Part shown: in pieces, positions 6,726-7,637 of the stretch
How positions within the stretch are numbered: the stretch's first letter is position 1
How the letters are laid out: every line of letters starts with the position of its first letter
Origin: Desulfobacterales bacterium
GTDB taxonomy: Bacteria; Desulfobacterota; Desulfobacteria; Desulfobacterales; JAUCGF01
Reading direction: 5' to 3'
DNA: 7,637 nt
Assembly: GCA_029940345.1 (NCBI GenBank)
Contig: JAOZRC010000241.1
Coordinates: forward strand, 1-7,637
Notes under the pieces: model-generated
Told to the model about the DNA's origin: nothing
Database searches by the model: none
The model's input: the letters and a program-made list of their open reading frames with translations, nothing else
Program-made: the position numbers and the translations under genes

Positions 6726-6766
6726 GCAAAATGGAGAGTACCACTTTTTGAGTAGCGGATTCATAT

Positions 6767-7078
6767 ATGCCAAAATTATACGAATACTTCGGACTGATTA
6801 TTCTTTTCTATTCAAATGAGCATGAGCCGATTCATGTTCATGGTAAATATCAAGGAACAGAAAATAAGGCTGAAATTATAATCAATAACGGTGAAATTGA
6901 AGAAATTCGGTTTTCTGCGGTAAGAGGCAAGAAACCTTTGAATAACAAAAAAATCAGAGATTTTAAGATACTTGTAAGGCATTTTGCAGAGGAGATAGTT
7001 CTGATATGGATAGATTACTTTGTTCTGCACAAACAAGTAGCAACAAAAAAAATTACCCAAAAAATAAAACCAGTCTGA
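6767..7078 (+). CDS. DUF4160 domain protein
   Basis: This 103-residue protein fits the usual DUF4160 length. The family pattern is visible: YFGLIILFYSNEHEPIHVHGKY at residues 7-28 (normally 'FFGI.I.MY..DH.PPHFHA.Y', with His19, His23 and His25 conserved), a short strand with AEIIINNGEI at 35-44, and the closing helix 'FAEEIVLIWIDYFVLHKQV' at 73-91 followed by a Lys-rich tail. Biochemical function is unknown. DUF4160 genes are commonly followed by a DUF2442 gene, as here, and such pairs have been suggested to be toxin-antitoxin-like; that suggestion is from memory. The ribosome binding site is weak (GCGGA at 6755-6759, 7 nt before ATG). The DNA is about 32% GC by my count over 6781-7080, well below the upstream genes, which suggests acquisition. 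The gene starts 42 bp after the palindromic element. Confidence 0.78.
   Translation: MPKLYEYFGLIILFYSNEHEPIHVHGKYQGTENKAEIIINNGEIEEIRFSAVRGKKPLNNKKIRDFKILVRHFAEEIVLIWIDYFVLHKQVATKKITQKIKPV
6988..6994 (+). promoter_or_regulatory. Ribosome binding site supporting the overlapping DUF2442 start
   Basis: AGAGGAG lies inside the DUF4160 gene, 11 nt before ATG 7006. It is the main support for starting the DUF2442 gene there despite a 73-bp overlap. The spacing is longer than ideal. Confidence 0.45.
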
Positions 7079-7329
7079 AAGAAGGCGAAACAATTGATAT
7101 TGAATATGCTGCATATATAGAAAAACACAAATTGCAATTGCGCTTTAGTGATGACACGGAAAGAGTCATTGATTTTGGGCATTTTTTGAACAAGTCGCTG
7201 AATCCTTTGATAAGAAAATATCTTGATATTGAAGAGTTTAAAAAGTTTACGATTGAATATGGCGACCTTTTTTGGAATGATTATGATTTGTGTTTTCCTG
7301 TTGCAGATTTGTATGAAGAAAAAATCTGA
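7006..7329 (+). CDS. DUF2442 domain protein, probable partner of DUF4160
   Basis: This is a 107-residue open frame. Residues ~30-107 match the DUF2442 pattern: IDIEYAAYIEKHKLQLRFSD at the start, 'VIDFGHFL' at ~54-61, 'LIRKYLDIEEFKKF' at 68-81 and the characteristic end 'GDLFWNDYDLCFPVADLYE'. Residues 1-29 (Lys/Ser/Asn-rich) are not part of the domain and lie in the 73-bp overlap with DUF4160, so the true start is uncertain. ATG 7006 has a Shine-Dalgarno-like AGAGGAG at 11 nt. There is no in-frame ATG, GTG or TTG between it and the domain; CTG 7075 or ATT 7093 (with AGAAGG 7 nt upstream) would be non-standard alternatives. The product is small and soluble, presumed to work with DUF4160. It shares that gene's low GC. 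The domain call is fairly firm; a role as antitoxin is speculation. Confidence 0.75.
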   Translation: MDRLLCSAQTSSNKKNYPKNKTSLKEGETIDIEYAAYIEKHKLQLRFSDDTERVIDFGHFLNKSLNPLIRKYLDIEEFKKFTIEYGDLFWNDYDLCFPVADLYEEKI

Positions 7330-7345
7330 TTATTCATCTGAATAA
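7330..7345. repeat. Short AT-rich palindrome after the DUF2442 gene
   Basis: TTATTCA (7330-7336) and TGAATAA (7339-7345) are inverted around two bases, immediately after the stop codon. As RNA it would form only a weak 6-bp stem with a 4-nt loop. It could be a protein-binding site or chance in AT-rich DNA. Confidence 0.3.
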
Positions 7346-7436
7346 ATCACATAATTCTAATGTTTGAACCGAACTGCCATACACAGTCATCCGAATTTAC
7401 AAGACATTTTGGGAATTACCTAAATACAAATCACAC

Positions 7437-7441
7437 GGAGG
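7437..7441 (+). promoter_or_regulatory. Ribosome binding site deciding a TTG start
   Basis: A consensus GGAGG sits 9 nt before TTG 7451. An in-frame TAA at 7421-7423 blocks any further upstream start and no ATG or GTG lies between, so this site fixes the start of the last gene. Confidence 0.75.
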
Positions 7442-7450
7442 CGAATACCT

Positions 7451-7637
7451 TTGGAACTGTCGGTTGTTATTCCACTGCTAAACGAAGAAAAAAATGTAAC
7501 GATTTTATATAAAGAACTGATTGAAGTGCTATCCATGCAAAAGATAGAATTTGAGATTATTTTTATTGATGATGGCAGCACGGATAAGAGTTTGGCTATT
7601 TTGGAGGAAATTCAAAAAAATGATCCTCGCGTCGTTG
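7451..7637 (+). CDS. Glycosyltransferase family 2, N-terminal part (3' partial)
   Basis: The gene runs off the right edge; 62 codons are visible. With TTG read as Met, the protein begins MELSVVIPLLNEEKNV and continues to IIFIDDGSTDKSLAIL (residues 36-51). SVVIPLLNEE is the nucleotide-binding first strand of GT-A enzymes, and DDGSTD at 40-45 holds the aspartates that contact the UDP- or GDP-sugar. This is the classic opening of GT2 enzymes of the dolichol-phosphate mannose synthase/undecaprenyl-phosphate sugar transferase type, though the C-terminal membrane region that would confirm this is outside the window. Start choice rests on GGAGG at 7437-7441. It lies 121 bp after the DUF2442 gene; no clear promoter was recognised in that gap. 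The visible part is about 30% GC, like the DUF pair and unlike the GT4 gene. Confidence 0.85.
   Translation, partial: MELSVVIPLLNEEKNVTILYKELIEVLSMQKIEFEIIFIDDGSTDKSLAILEEIQKNDPRVV

Overview
The window looks like a chromosomal stretch from a Gram-negative-type environmental bacterium using the standard stop codons. Every gene is on the + strand. Several proteins have Sec-type signal peptides, and one carries a CFI-box C-terminal domain ([10 protein letters not shown]). I associate that domain, from memory, with Deltaproteobacteria, Omnitrophota and similar lineages, but I cannot fix the taxon from this sequence. There are no rRNA or tRNA genes, no CRISPR array and no transposase.

Layout. (1) 1-258: the 3' end of a DUF4143-type AAA ATPase gene, closed by a good intrinsic terminator. 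(2) 406-3100: three tightly packed genes, probably one operon. They encode a secreted CHAP-domain cell-wall hydrolase with three DUF5648 repeats, a cytoplasmic class I SAM methyltransferase, and an exported TolB-like beta-propeller whose start overlaps the methyltransferase gene. (3) 3101-3365: an AT-rich gap with a consensus sigma-70 promoter (TTGACA, 16 bp, TATAAT) and a leader of about 190 nt containing a long inverted repeat. (4) 3366-5334: a two-gene unit encoding a secreted protein of four ~50-residue propeller-like repeats and an exported SGNH hydrolase with a Thr-Pro-Glu linker, a polyglycine run, a CFI box and a C-terminal membrane helix. A second intrinsic terminator follows at 5363-5394. 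(5) 5410-6633: a GT4 glycosyltransferase. (6) 6660-6734: a 58-bp element with perfect 20-bp inverted arms and short flanking direct repeats. (7) 6767-7329: a DUF4160/DUF2442 pair resembling a toxin-antitoxin-type module, in clearly more AT-rich DNA. (8) 7451-7637: the 5' end of a GT2 glycosyltransferase gene that begins with TTG.

Four of the five genes between 406 and 5334 encode exported proteins: a peptidoglycan hydrolase candidate, two beta-propellers and a membrane-tethered esterase or deacetylase candidate. Glycosyltransferases follow. My reading is a cell-envelope or surface-glycan locus. The joint function is an inference, because none of the exported proteins has a characterised close relative that I recognise. 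The DNA to the right of the palindromic element is probably a separate, acquired segment.
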